Origin: Candidatus Falkowbacteria bacterium CG10_big_fil_rev_8_21_14_0_10_43_11
GTDB lineage: Bacteria > Patescibacteriota > Patescibacteriia > Patescibacteriales > XYC2-FULL-47-12
Direction: 5' to 3'
Length of the DNA stretch: 10,443 nucleotides
Assembly (NCBI GenBank): GCA_002778635.1
Contig: PFAS01000045.1
Span: 1-10,443, forward strand
Part shown: positions 1 to 6,263 of the stretch, piece after piece
Position numbering within the stretch: position 1 is the first letter of the stretch
How the letters are laid out: each line of letters opens with the position of its first letter
Notes under the pieces: generated by a model
The model's database searches: none
The model's input: the letters and a program-made list of their open reading frames with translations, nothing else
What the model was told of the DNA's origin: nothing
Program-made: the position numbers and the translations under genes

Positions 1-1
1 G

Positions 2-109
2 GCTTATATCTTCAAGCGCGCCTGCACCCCGCGGGAGGCAATGCAGGGCATGGCGGACGTGATAAGGAAAGACCAGGAGAATAAAGAGAGACAGAAAGAC
101 AAGAAGTAA
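2..109 (+). CDS. C-terminal end of an unidentified protein (5' partial)
   Basis: An open frame enters from the left edge and ends at TAA (107-109), giving 35 residues. The end is strongly charged (about half Lys/Arg/Glu/Asp/Gln over the last 16 residues, finishing KDKK), typical of a soluble basic tail. The codons are ordinary for the GC-richer genes nearby. The tail carries no recognisable domain and I cannot name the protein. A perfect 12-base palindrome (ACGAGTACTCGT, 115-126) follows the stop. It could fold into a short hairpin, but it has no U-tract and is not a convincing terminator. Confidence 0.5.
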   Translation, partial: AYIFKRACTPREAMQGMADVIRKDQENKERQKDKK

Positions 110-141
110 TTTGCACGAGTACTCGTACAAAAACGTCGGTT

Positions 142-169
142 TTGACTTATATTACTTTCTTGGTATGAT
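142..169 (+). promoter_or_regulatory. Putative sigma-70-type promoter
   Basis: TTGACT (142-147) and TATGAT (164-169) are separated by 16 bases, giving 5/6 matches to each consensus hexamer. Transcription would begin near 176 and enter the GC-rich non-coding block, not a recognisable gene. The -35 lies inside a 16-base word (136-151) that recurs exactly at 1304-1319 in the RRM promoter. Confidence 0.45.
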
Positions 170-530
170 ATTTTTGTCTACAAGATAATCGCTAAAAAAC
201 CGCCGTTGTACCCGTTGCCGAAATTGAAAAAACCGTCTGCGCGCCGCGCCCCCGCCCATAACGGCGGGCGAGTAACGTTGTTTGGTCGGGTAACCCGTTC
301 CCCGCTGGCCAGCGGAGGCGTAAGGCCGAAAGGCGCACCGGCGAACAGGAAGGGGTTTTGAAGGGGAAGGAATGTTCGCCCGTTAGCTTTTCGGCCTAAA
401 AAAATATTCAAAATTCGCAGTCCGGATTTTCGTCAAAAAAAGTTCGGATTTTAACCAAAAGGCACCGCCAATTTTTGAATTAAAATCCTCGGCGGCGTTT
501 CTTTTAATTTAAGAAGCGTTTTTTTATTAG
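170..530. other. GC-rich gene-free block with many inverted repeats; possible unassigned RNA or degraded repeat
   Basis: I find no supportable gene here. The block 230-400 is much more GC-rich than the spacers around it. It contains CCCGCC/GGCGGG (loop CATAAC), the 11-base near-palindrome CGGGTAACCCG, the perfect palindrome GCTGGCCAGC, and GGCGAAC...GTTCGCC enclosing a purine-rich loop. Further on are two copies of CGGATTTT (423-430 and 444-451) and the arms CCGCC/GGCGG (465-469 and 491-495), followed by a T-rich stretch that could act as a weak terminator. A promoter lies just upstream, so an RNA of roughly 330 nt is possible. RNase P RNA, tmRNA and SRP RNA signatures were looked for and not found. 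The minus-strand frame across it is low-complexity and unlikely to be a gene. Confidence 0.35.
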
Positions 531-555
531 TAATTTTTTTTGTTTCTGCTATGAT
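527..555 (+). promoter_or_regulatory. Putative extended -10 promoter of the arginine decarboxylase gene
   Basis: TGC-TATGAT (547-555) forms an extended -10 element. The -35 position 17 bases upstream (527-532, TTAGTA) matches poorly, which is common for extended -10 promoters. The predicted start near 562 would give a 5' leader of about 170 nt that contains the structured element at 577-678. Confidence 0.45.
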
Positions 556-561
556 AGAATA

Positions 562-733
562 AGTTTATAATTTTTTATCCAGACACCTTCCGAGAGAAGT
601 GTGCATTTTCCCGCAGGTTCACCCTTACACCAAGATTTAGTGCAGGGGTTTAGTATCCTACGGTGAAGGTGTTTGGATTTATTATTTTCTTGGCGGTTAA
701 AAAAATAATTTTTGGCGCCAGGATAAAAACATT
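562..733 (+). promoter_or_regulatory. Structured 5' leader RNA upstream of arginine decarboxylase, class unknown
   Basis: Positions 577-590 and 665-678 are complementary over 14 bases with one G-U pair, closing a domain of about 100 nt. Inside, 621-630 and 640-649 pair (nine pairs, one mismatch, 9-nt loop) and 602-604/613-615 can pair. The segment 583-590 has a second partner: it can fold locally with GAAGTGT (596-602, one bulged C, loop CGAGA). The local hairpin and the closing helix are therefore mutually exclusive, as in cis-regulatory switches. The domain ends 55 bases before the ATG. A modest ribosome binding site, AGGA (720-723), lies 10 bases upstream of it. The element does not match the T-box, TPP, ykkC/guanidine or preQ1 patterns I can recall. 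It could instead be an independent small RNA. Confidence 0.5.
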
Positions 734-1288
734 ATGGTTAATTTCGTCCCGACAAAAATGTTTTTGACCAAAGGCGTCGGCCGACACAAAGAGTATCTGC
801 AGTCGTTTGAAATGGCTTTGCGCGATGCCGGCATCGCCGAGTACAACTTAGTCACCGTCAGCTCCATTTTTCCACCGAATTGCAAGCGCGTTTCCAAAGA
901 AGAAGGGAAAAAGTTTTTGAATCCCGGACAAGTCGTTTTTACCGTGCTCGCGCGGCAGGCGACTAACGAATCGAATCGCTTAATTTGCGCTTCCATCGGT
1001 TTGGCCCAGCCGGGCGATTCCAACCAGCACGGTTATCTTTCCGAACATCATCCGTTAGGCGAAACGGCGGACAAAGCCGGGGACTACGCCGAAGATTTGG
1101 CCGCTACCATGCTCGCGACTACTTTGGGGTTGGAATTTGATCCTAACGCCGCCTGGGACGAACGCGAACAGGTTTATAAAACATCCGGAACAATAACAAA
1201 AACAACTAACATTACCCAATCCGCCGAAGGGCACAAAGAAGGCCTTTGGACAACGGTTATCGCGGCCGCGGTGTTCATTTTTGAGTAG
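734..1288 (+). CDS. pdaD: Pyruvoyl-dependent arginine decarboxylase (PvlArgDC)
   Basis: Converts arginine to agmatine, the first step of one route to polyamines, using a self-generated pyruvoyl group instead of PLP. The 184-residue product fits the family (Methanocaldococcus enzyme about 165 aa). The self-cleavage site is visible as V42-S43-S44-I45-F46-P47-P48: chain cleavage between S43 and S44 would yield a beta chain (1-43) and an alpha chain starting with pyruvoyl from S44. N38, six residues before S44, matches the position of the archaeal N47 that assists processing. E104 in the GYLSEHH segment is the likely counterpart of the catalytic Glu. The chosen ATG gives the usual short N-terminus and has AGGA 10 bases upstream. 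The gene stands alone behind its own promoter and a structured leader. No other polyamine gene is visible, so whether agmatine feeds polyamines or acid resistance is open. Confidence 0.9.
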   Translation: MVNFVPTKMFLTKGVGRHKEYLQSFEMALRDAGIAEYNLVTVSSIFPPNCKRVSKEEGKKFLNPGQVVFTVLARQATNESNRLICASIGLAQPGDSNQHGYLSEHHPLGETADKAGDYAEDLAATMLATTLGLEFDPNAAWDEREQVYKTSGTITKTTNITQSAEGHKEGLWTTVIAAAVFIFE

Positions 1289-1292
1289 CCGG

Positions 1293-1321
1293 TTGACAAA
1301 ATTTCGGTTTTGACTTATACT
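1293..1321 (+). promoter_or_regulatory. Strong sigma-70-type promoter of the RRM gene
   Basis: TTGACA (1293-1298) and TATACT (1316-1321) with the optimal 17-base spacer start five bases after the arginine decarboxylase stop. Transcription should begin near 1328, giving a leader of about 110 nt. That is long for a small gene and contains the hairpin at 1357-1430. Confidence 0.8.
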
Positions 1322-1356
1322 TAAAGCAAGTAAGTGTTTTGTTCGCTAAACTCTCC

Positions 1357-1430
1357 CTTTAAACGCAAGTGATAAGGGCAGTAGCAGGCGCAACAAATAG
1401 GTCGCCTTACATTTATCACAACGTTTAAAG
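1357..1430 (+). promoter_or_regulatory. Long hairpin in the 5' leader of the RRM gene
   Basis: CTTTAAACG (1357-1365) pairs with CGTTTAAAG (1422-1430). After a small CAA/AA internal loop, GTGATAA (1369-1375) pairs with TTATCAC (1413-1419), and AGGCG (1386-1390) pairs with CGCCT (1403-1407) around a 12-nt loop. The stem ends seven bases before the start codon and buries the only purine-rich segment (AAAG, 1427-1430) that could serve as a ribosome binding site. By analogy with long leaders of cold-shock and cyanobacterial rbp mRNAs, this could be a temperature- or protein-responsive translation switch. That role is inference; the complementarity is plainly visible. Confidence 0.65.
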
Positions 1431-1437
1431 AAAACAA

Positions 1438-1779
1438 ATGGCAAAGAAACTTTACGTCGGCGGTCTGTCTTACGACACCACCGATGACGGCCTGCGAGAC
1501 GCTTTTGCGCAAGCAGGTTCCGTCACTTCAGCCTCTGTCGTTACTGATAAATTCTCCGGCCGCTCCCGCGGTTTCGGTTTTGTGGAAATGGCAACTGAAG
1601 AAGAAGCCCAAGCCGCGATCGAAATGTGGAACGGCAAAGAATTAGACGGCAGAACTGTGACCGTAAGCGAAGCTCGCCCTCCGAAAGAACACGGCGCTGG
1701 CGGCGAACATCGCGGCGGTTTTCGCTCCGGTGGTTATAACAATGACCGCGGTGGCGCAAGACCCCACAGCAATTGGTAA
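1438..1779 (+). CDS. Single-RRM RNA-binding protein with Gly/Arg-rich tail
   Basis: A 113-residue protein made of one RNA recognition motif (about residues 3-82) and a Gly/Arg/Asn-rich tail (about 85-113). RNP2 is L5-Y6-V7-G8-G9-L10 and RNP1 is R44-G45-F46-G47-F48-V49-E50-M51, with the aromatic residues that stack on RNA bases (Y6, F46, F48) all present. The tail has RGG-like steps (RGGF, RGGA), as in cyanobacterial Rbp proteins and eukaryotic glycine-rich RNA-binding proteins, which are often cold-induced and act as RNA chaperones. It should bind single-stranded RNA in the cytoplasm; its specific targets cannot be read from sequence. The gene has its own promoter, a structured leader and a strong terminator, so it is a single-gene transcript. 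Autoregulation through the leader is plausible but unproven. Confidence 0.92.
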   Translation: MAKKLYVGGLSYDTTDDGLRDAFAQAGSVTSASVVTDKFSGRSRGFGFVEMATEEEAQAAIEMWNGKELDGRTVTVSEARPPKEHGAGGEHRGGFRSGGYNNDRGGARPHSNW

Positions 1780-1800
1780 AAAATAATATTTTTCCAATAT

Positions 1801-1833
1801 AAAATCCTCTCCGATATCATCGGGGAGGATTTT
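1801..1833. terminator. Bidirectional intrinsic terminator between convergent genes
   Basis: A 15-bp stem (AAAATCCTCTCCGAT, 1801-1815, with its complement 1819-1833; one G-U pair) closes an ATC loop. The A-rich arm on one side and the T-rich arm on the other give a U-tract in both directions. It lies 21 bases after the RRM stop and 17 bases beyond the end of the minus-strand phosphotransferase gene, so it can end both transcripts. Confidence 0.9.
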
Positions 1834-1849
1834 AGTTTTGTCAACCGGC

Positions 1850-2869
1850 TTAATTTATTTTTAACTCTCGTTTCAGTTTGGCTATCAATATTTCCGCTCT
1901 GGCCGGTTCGCGATGCTGGCTGACGAAATGATAGACGGCCGTGCGCAACGCCGTCCAATAGTAATAAGCGGCGATTCTATTTTCCAAATTTTGGTCTGAT
2001 TTTATTTTAGCCGCCGTTAAGTATTCGTCTAAAAATATTTTTTTTAAATCGGCGACGGTATCTTGTTCCGCGATAAATTTGCCGGCCATGTATTCCAACT
2101 GCTGCGTGAAAGCGCCCAAATCGCGGGCGAAATCTCCCAGACACATGTCGGTAAAATCAATTAAGCCGATTTTATTTTTGGAAATCCTGATAACGTTTTC
2201 CGGATGAGCGTCGCCGTGAATTAAACAGCGCTTAGCGGAAGCGGCCAGATAGGCCTTCTCTTGCCGATTAAGCAGGGTGAATATTTTGTAAACCGAATCA
2301 TACGCGCTAGGGTATTGGTCTTTAATTTTTTGCAGCCAATTTTTAGCGCCGGGGATGGTGGTGGCGATCAGACTGTTTTTTTTGTTAAAATTTTTAGCGC
2401 CCGCCGTCGGCAGACGATGCAACTTAACGAACCAGCGGGCAGTTAAGCGAACAAGCCGTTTTATTTCGTCAATATTTTTAGTTTGAATGTAATGAAAAAG
2501 ATTTTGGCCGCTCAAACCGCGGTAAAAAACTCCCCGGAAGCGCTGCGAATAAAATAACGGATGGGGAATCGTTAAATTGCCGCGCGCGAATCCCTTGCTC
2601 CATAAAAAACAAAGCGCGGCGTAGATATTGCGGCGGGGTTCGTGCGAATGAGCGGAGCAAAAAATCGGCAACATTTTCGTTTTATTTTTTAAGTCAACAA
2701 AATAAGCGTCGTATTCCACTACCACATGGTAAGAGGTTTGCCAAATGTTATTTTTTATTCCGTTGACGCTTATTTTTTTTATCGCCTTAAAATCCGGATA
2801 CAGGGGCAAAAGCCGCTGTTTAAAATATTTTAAAACAAATCGTTCGTCGTAGAGCTGTTTGATGTTCAT
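1850..2869 (-). CDS. Phosphotransferase of the aminoglycoside/choline kinase (APH) fold
   Basis: A 339-residue protein with the APH-family catalytic core: H218-G219-D220-A221-H222-P223-E224-N225 (Brenner-type motif, D220 as catalytic base, N225 for magnesium) and L236-I237-D238-F239 with D241 (DFG-equivalent metal site), followed by the usual GD-F-RDLG segment (245-252). The N-terminal 100 residues should form the ATP-binding lobe, but its motifs are weak. Family members phosphorylate small hydroxylated substrates (aminoglycosides, choline, homoserine, fructosamine, maltose); the substrate is not evident here. It begins one base after the GH57 stop (TAA-t-ATG), so it is almost certainly co-transcribed and perhaps translationally coupled, which favours a sugar or sugar-polymer link over antibiotic resistance. 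GGA lies nine bases upstream of the ATG within the GH57 end. The strong terminator 17 bases downstream closes the operon. Confidence 0.75.
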   Translation of the reverse strand: MNIKQLYDERFVLKYFKQRLLPLYPDFKAIKKISVNGIKNNIWQTSYHVVVEYDAYFVDLKNKTKMLPIFCSAHSHEPRRNIYAALCFLWSKGFARGNLTIPHPLFYSQRFRGVFYRGLSGQNLFHYIQTKNIDEIKRLVRLTARWFVKLHRLPTAGAKNFNKKNSLIATTIPGAKNWLQKIKDQYPSAYDSVYKIFTLLNRQEKAYLAASAKRCLIHGDAHPENVIRISKNKIGLIDFTDMCLGDFARDLGAFTQQLEYMAGKFIAEQDTVADLKKIFLDEYLTAAKIKSDQNLENRIAAYYYWTALRTAVYHFVSQHREPARAEILIAKLKRELKIN

Positions 2870-2870
2870 A

Positions 2871-4031
2871 TTATTTTTTCCAATAATATTTCCAATGCTT
2901 GTTCCAGATTAATTTTTTTATTTCTAGACAAAGTTTTTCCGCTTTGATTTTGGCGGCGCGGCTCGCGGAGTCGTCAATGGAGCGGACGGCTTTGGTCAAT
3001 TCGTTCACGCCGCGCTCTATTTCGTCCGGGCTCCAGGAAAGCGCGCCGAATAAATTTTTAAAATTATGCCCCGACGCCCACCAAAAAGTGCAGCTCGCGA
3101 GTCCCCGCCGCAGATGCCGCTCTACCCATAAACGCTGGCAGTCGTTATCATAGCGTTCAGCCGTTTCCCACGCTAAGCGCGCCAATTCCCATATTTTTAA
3201 TTGAATTTTGTTTCGTTTGTTTTGCCATAAAGCAAAGGGCTGGCCGCGGCGCAACTCCGCCGGAGTTGATTCCCAGGAAGAAGCGACCGGCGCGATTGAT
3301 TCCGGCGAAGCTTGCTTTTTTATGAAAGCGGAGACAGTCTCGGTTTGCAGATCCGGTCGTTGGATTAATTTTTCCAAGCGCCCGCTAAGGTCGTTATAAT
3401 TCAGGCCGTATAACTCCGCGTCAGTCGCCGTGACCGCGATTTGGCCGCTGTTTTCGTCCAACAGCCGCTGAATAGTTTTTGGCACGTAGCTTTGCGAAAG
3501 CCGGCGCTCGCGGAAAATAATTTTTAAGCCGCTGTTGGCATCGGCGTAGATTCGGCCGCAATCTAATTTTTTGAGCCGATGGCCGTTGGACATTTCATCT
3601 AATATTATCCATTCATAACCCAAATTTTTTATCAGTGCCGCAATCGCCGGAGAATAGGCCATTTCCGGCAAAAAAAAGCCGCGCGTTTTTATTTTGCCAA
3701 AATATTTTTTTAACAGTTTTTCCTGCAATTTAATTTGCGCTTTGGCTTCGTCCGCCGGAATAAGCGGCAGGATGGGGTGGTAAGCGGCCGTTCCGGTCAA
3801 TTCAATCTGGCCGCGGGCCAGTAGCTTTTTTATTCCCGCCAGCAGGGCGTGACAGCCGAGTTCGTCGATTTTTTCCAGCAAACAGCCGCTGACGTTTAAA
3901 GTAAATTTAACCCGAGGATTTTTTAACAAAGCTTTAACCAAGCGGTGATAGCTTTTGGCAATCGCGGCCGCGATAATTTCCTTGTCTGCCGCGGCCGGCT
4001 GGTAGAGATGAAGAAAGTTGATCCAAAGCAT
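2871..4031 (-). CDS. Glycoside hydrolase family 57 protein (alpha-amylase / 4-alpha-glucanotransferase type)
   Basis: A 386-residue single-domain GH57 protein expected to cleave or transfer alpha-glucan chains. The family regions appear in order: F6-L7-H8-L9-Y10-Q11-P12 (region 1), NVSGCLLE (about 46-53, region 2), F120-L121-P122-E123-M124 (region 3, E123 predicted nucleophile), T203-D204-A205-E206-L207-Y208-G209 (region 4, D204 predicted acid), then SSWEST (about 251-256) and the C-terminal CTFWWASGHN and SWSPDEIERG helices. It lacks the C-terminal beta domain of larger members. I chose the ATG at 4031 over the upstream TTG at 4055 because it places region 1 right at the N-terminus, as is usual, and because the upstream bases belong to an iterated AT-rich repeat. 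It lies between glgA and the APH-type kinase, pointing to storage or remodelling of a glycogen-like polymer. Branching activity versus transferase cannot be decided. Confidence 0.85.
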   Translation of the reverse strand: MLWINFLHLYQPAAADKEIIAAAIAKSYHRLVKALLKNPRVKFTLNVSGCLLEKIDELGCHALLAGIKKLLARGQIELTGTAAYHPILPLIPADEAKAQIKLQEKLLKKYFGKIKTRGFFLPEMAYSPAIAALIKNLGYEWIILDEMSNGHRLKKLDCGRIYADANSGLKIIFRERRLSQSYVPKTIQRLLDENSGQIAVTATDAELYGLNYNDLSGRLEKLIQRPDLQTETVSAFIKKQASPESIAPVASSWESTPAELRRGQPFALWQNKRNKIQLKIWELARLAWETAERYDNDCQRLWVERHLRRGLASCTFWWASGHNFKNLFGALSWSPDEIERGVNELTKAVRSIDDSASRAAKIKAEKLCLEIKKLIWNKHWKYYWKK

Positions 4032-4115
4032 AAATAATGAAATGTCAAAATCCAAATGTCCAATGTCAAATTAAATCCCAAATCTAAATGTCAAAAATTT
4101 GGCATTGGTAATTTG
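4032..4115. repeat. Spacer of iterated AAATGTC-type words
   Basis: The glgA-GH57 spacer consists largely of variants of one word: AAATGTC, CAAATGTCC, CAATGTC, AAATCC, AAATCTAAATGTC. It is non-coding and carries no clear promoter or ribosome binding site. A TTG codon within it (4053-4055) opens the GH57 frame, but this is a chance extension. The same style of spacer, with other words, recurs at 5637-5714 and 6264-6309. Confidence 0.7.
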
Positions 4116-5612
4116 TTATTTAGAATTGTTTGTTGCTAAAGCGGCATAGTATAAGTCCACGTATTTTTTTGCCGGTATCTGCCAAGAGTTGGATTCCTGC
4201 ATGTCTTGAATGATTAATTTGCGCCATTGTTTTTTGTCTTTAAACAATTCCAAGGCGCGCACTATAGCTCCGTACAGTTCGTAGGCGCCAAAATTGTCAA
4301 AGACAAAGCCATTGCCGGATTTATCCGTCGGGTTATAATTTGCGACCGTATCCGATAAGCCGCCGACGCGGTGCACAATCGGCACGCAGCCGTAGCGCAT
4401 GGCGATCAGCTGGTTTAACCCGCAGGGCTCGTGGTGCGAGGGTAAAAGCAGCATGTCGGCGCCGGCATAAATCAAAGTTTCGTATTTTTGGTTTTCCGCG
4501 TGCGAGGGGATAATGACGAATTTATCGTTATGTTTGGCAAGTTTTTGCATTTCGTTGATGTAATTTTTATCTCCCGAACCGATTACGATAAACTGCAGTT
4601 TAAGCCGCATAATTTCTTCCGCTATGTTTAAGATTAATTCAAATCCTTTTTGGAAAACGATGCGCGAGGTCATGGCGATTATCGGAACGTAAGCGTTAAC
4701 TGGCAAGCCGAATTTTGTTTGCAGCCATTTTTTATTGTGGATTTTGCCGCTTTTAATCGTGCGAGTGCTGTAATTTTTTTTCAATCCCGGATCAGTGGCC
4801 GGATTATAATCTTTGTAATCAATGCCATTGATAATGCCAAACAATTTTTCCCGGCGGTTTTGCAAAATGCGGTGCAAGTCCTGGCCGAATTTTGGGGTTA
4901 ATATTTCCTCGGCGTAATGTTCGGACACGGCGTTCACTATGTTGGCGCTCATAATCGCCCGTTTGGCAAAATTGACGTATGACAATTTTGGATCGCCAAA
5001 AGCCGGCAATTTGACCGTGCCAAAATCTTTATGCGCGCGCGGAACGTCCCACCAGTTCATGCCCATTTGATAGGCAAGATTATGAATGGTATAGACGGTT
5101 TTGGCGTTTTGCAATTTGGCGGCGTAAGGAAAATTATTTTTTATAAAATAAGGGACAAGTCCCGCGTGCCAATCATGGCAATGGATAATGTCCGGGTTGA
5201 GTTCGCGCATGGAAATTAAGCGCAACGCCGCGACGTTAAAAAGCATAAAACGCGCGTTTTCATGCGTTGACCCGTAAAGCGTTTTGCGGCCGGAAAAATA
5301 TTTTTCGTTTTCAATAAAATAAACCGGCAAGCCATTCATCAAATAGCCGCGCCAATAGTTAACGATAACGGTTTCACCGTTGCCGTTGCCGCCATCATCG
5401 CCGTTGGGGTATAATTTTATGTCTTTTTCCATTAATTCCAGCTGGTGCTTTTTTTTGTCAATTATTTGGCCGTAAAGCGGAGTAACGATCGTTATCTCAT
5501 GTCCCAGCCGTTTTAGCGCTTTGGGCAAACTGCGCGCCACGTCCGCTAGCCCGCCGCTTTTGGAAAAAGGGTCAACTTCACTGACGATGTGGATGATTTT
5601 AAGAGGTTTCAT
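4116..5612 (-). CDS. glgA: Glycogen/starch synthase, glycosyltransferase family 5
   Basis: Transfers glucose from a nucleotide sugar (usually ADP-glucose, in some lineages UDP-glucose) to the growing end of an alpha-1,4-glucan. The 498-residue product has both GT-B halves. The N-terminal half begins IIHIVSEVDPFSKSGGLADV with the KxGGL nucleotide-sugar motif (K18-S19-G20-G21-L22) and has HCHDWHAG (144-151). The C-terminal half has SRIVFQKG (316-323) and PSHHEPCGLNQL (391-402), where E395 is the conserved acidic residue, then RVGGLSDTV (415-423). A short Gly/Asn/Asp-rich insert lies at 71-80. The ATG at 5610-5612 puts the first strand at the usual place; no Shine-Dalgarno is present. No ADP-glucose pyrophosphorylase or GlgB is visible, so the donor is undetermined. 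GH57 follows after 84 bases. Confidence 0.95.
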   Translation of the reverse strand: MKPLKIIHIVSEVDPFSKSGGLADVARSLPKALKRLGHEITIVTPLYGQIIDKKKHQLELMEKDIKLYPNGDDGGNGNGETVIVNYWRGYLMNGLPVYFIENEKYFSGRKTLYGSTHENARFMLFNVAALRLISMRELNPDIIHCHDWHAGLVPYFIKNNFPYAAKLQNAKTVYTIHNLAYQMGMNWWDVPRAHKDFGTVKLPAFGDPKLSYVNFAKRAIMSANIVNAVSEHYAEEILTPKFGQDLHRILQNRREKLFGIINGIDYKDYNPATDPGLKKNYSTRTIKSGKIHNKKWLQTKFGLPVNAYVPIIAMTSRIVFQKGFELILNIAEEIMRLKLQFIVIGSGDKNYINEMQKLAKHNDKFVIIPSHAENQKYETLIYAGADMLLLPSHHEPCGLNQLIAMRYGCVPIVHRVGGLSDTVANYNPTDKSGNGFVFDNFGAYELYGAIVRALELFKDKKQWRKLIIQDMQESNSWQIPAKKYVDLYYAALATNNSK

Positions 5613-5636
5613 AAATTGTTTAACACGAATGTTTCA

Positions 5637-5714
5637 AATTATACACGAATATTCACGAATTAAAATAACCCGAATAAATATTTGTAAATTAATTCGCAAT
5701 ATTCGTGTATAATT
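5637..5714. repeat. Perfect 17-bp inverted repeat within an iterated ACGAAT spacer
   Basis: Positions 5637-5653 are the exact reverse complement of 5698-5714 (arm AATTATACACGAATATT). A further inner pair, CGAATTAA (5656-5663) with TTAATTCG (5689-5696), extends the hairpin to 25 pairs with a small internal loop. The words CACGAAT, CCGAAT and ATTCGC recur through the spacer between ruvC and glgA. It could be a repeat-derived hairpin in the mRNA or a pause or processing site. It lacks the GC-rich stem and U-tract of an efficient terminator. Confidence 0.7.
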
Positions 5715-5728
5715 CGCGTGCATTCGCA

Positions 5729-6259
5729 TTATATAGAATTAGCGCAGCAGATTGCTACCGCCAGCGCGTCCGCCGCGTCATCCGGCTTGGGGATTTCTTT
5801 AAGGTTAAGCAGTAATTTTACCATTCTTTGCACCTGCAATTTACTGGCTTTGCCGTAAGCGCTTACTGCCTGTTTGACCTGCAAGGGCGTGTATTCGTAA
5901 ATCGGCAGGCGATTTTGGCAAGCGGTTAAAATTACCACGCCGCGCGCTTCGCCGACCGCGAAGGCCGTTTTGGCGTTATTATAAAAAAATAGCTGTTCCA
6001 CGGCTATTACTTTTGGTTTTTGTTTAATTATCAGTTTTGTTAATTCCTCGCTGATTTGTTTTAACCTTTGCGCGCGCGGCACGCCGGCTTTAGTCGTAAT
6101 GCAGCCGTAATCAATCAAACTTAATTTTCCTCGGTCGTTGTTGATAATGCCAAAGCCAGTGGTGGCGAGGCCGGGGTCGATGCCCAAGATTACTTTTGAG
6201 TCTCTTTTATCAGAAAAAGTTGAATGCGCCTGGTAGGTTTTTTTCTTAGAAAATAACAT
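5729..6259 (-). CDS. ruvC: Crossover junction endodeoxyribonuclease RuvC
   Basis: Resolves Holliday junctions as a dimer, normally guided by RuvAB. The RNase H-like fold and its four acidic residues are all visible: D28 in GIDPGLATTGFG, E88 in AVEQLFF, and D161 and D164 in KPDDAADALAVAI, with spacings matching E. coli D7, E66, D138 and D141. The 176-residue length is normal. I chose the ATG at 6259 and not the TTG at 6277, because the latter lies in a tandem TTGAAAA repeat. Even so, about 22 residues precede the first core strand, a basic polar extension absent from most RuvCs; no nearer start codon exists. yebC lies upstream, the common yebC-ruvC arrangement, but ruvA and ruvB are not downstream: glgA takes their place. 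Confidence 0.95.
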   Translation of the reverse strand: MLFSKKKTYQAHSTFSDKRDSKVILGIDPGLATTGFGIINNDRGKLSLIDYGCITTKAGVPRAQRLKQISEELTKLIIKQKPKVIAVEQLFFYNNAKTAFAVGEARGVVILTACQNRLPIYEYTPLQVKQAVSAYGKASKLQVQRMVKLLLNLKEIPKPDDAADALAVAICCANSI

Positions 6260-6263
6260 TAAA

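Noticed and set aside
178..411. Minus-strand 77-residue open frame across the GC-rich block
   Set aside because: It is low in complexity, rich in Pro/Gly/Arg, has no ribosome binding site and simply follows the GC-rich inverted repeats. The plus strand has an equally long open frame of the same character, so openness here reflects composition.
170..530. RNase P RNA in the GC-rich block
   Set aside because: The length would suit, but the conserved GAGGAAAGUCC and ACAGAA core segments are not present on either strand.
577..678. SRP RNA, 6S RNA, tmRNA or a T-box as identity for the arginine decarboxylase leader
   Set aside because: The SRP GGAA-loop region, the tmRNA tag and TpsiC arm, and the T-box GGGTGG motif are all absent. 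The length is short for 6S and no large central bubble can be drawn.
1850..2869. Antibiotic resistance role for the APH-fold protein
   Set aside because: The Brenner motif only defines the fold. Operon position next to GH57 and glgA favours a metabolic substrate, and no aminoglycoside-specific feature was seen.
3960..3973. Perfect palindrome ATCGCGGCCGCGAT (a near copy lies at 1259-1271)
   Set aside because: Both copies lie in coding sequence for Ile-Ala-Ala-Ala, where GC-rich alanine codons readily create this palindrome; no further context supports a site.
4032..4055. Upstream TTG start for the GH57 gene (8 extra residues)
   Set aside because: The bases belong to the iterated AAATGTC spacer, and GH57 proteins normally begin right before region 1, which the ATG at 4031 provides.
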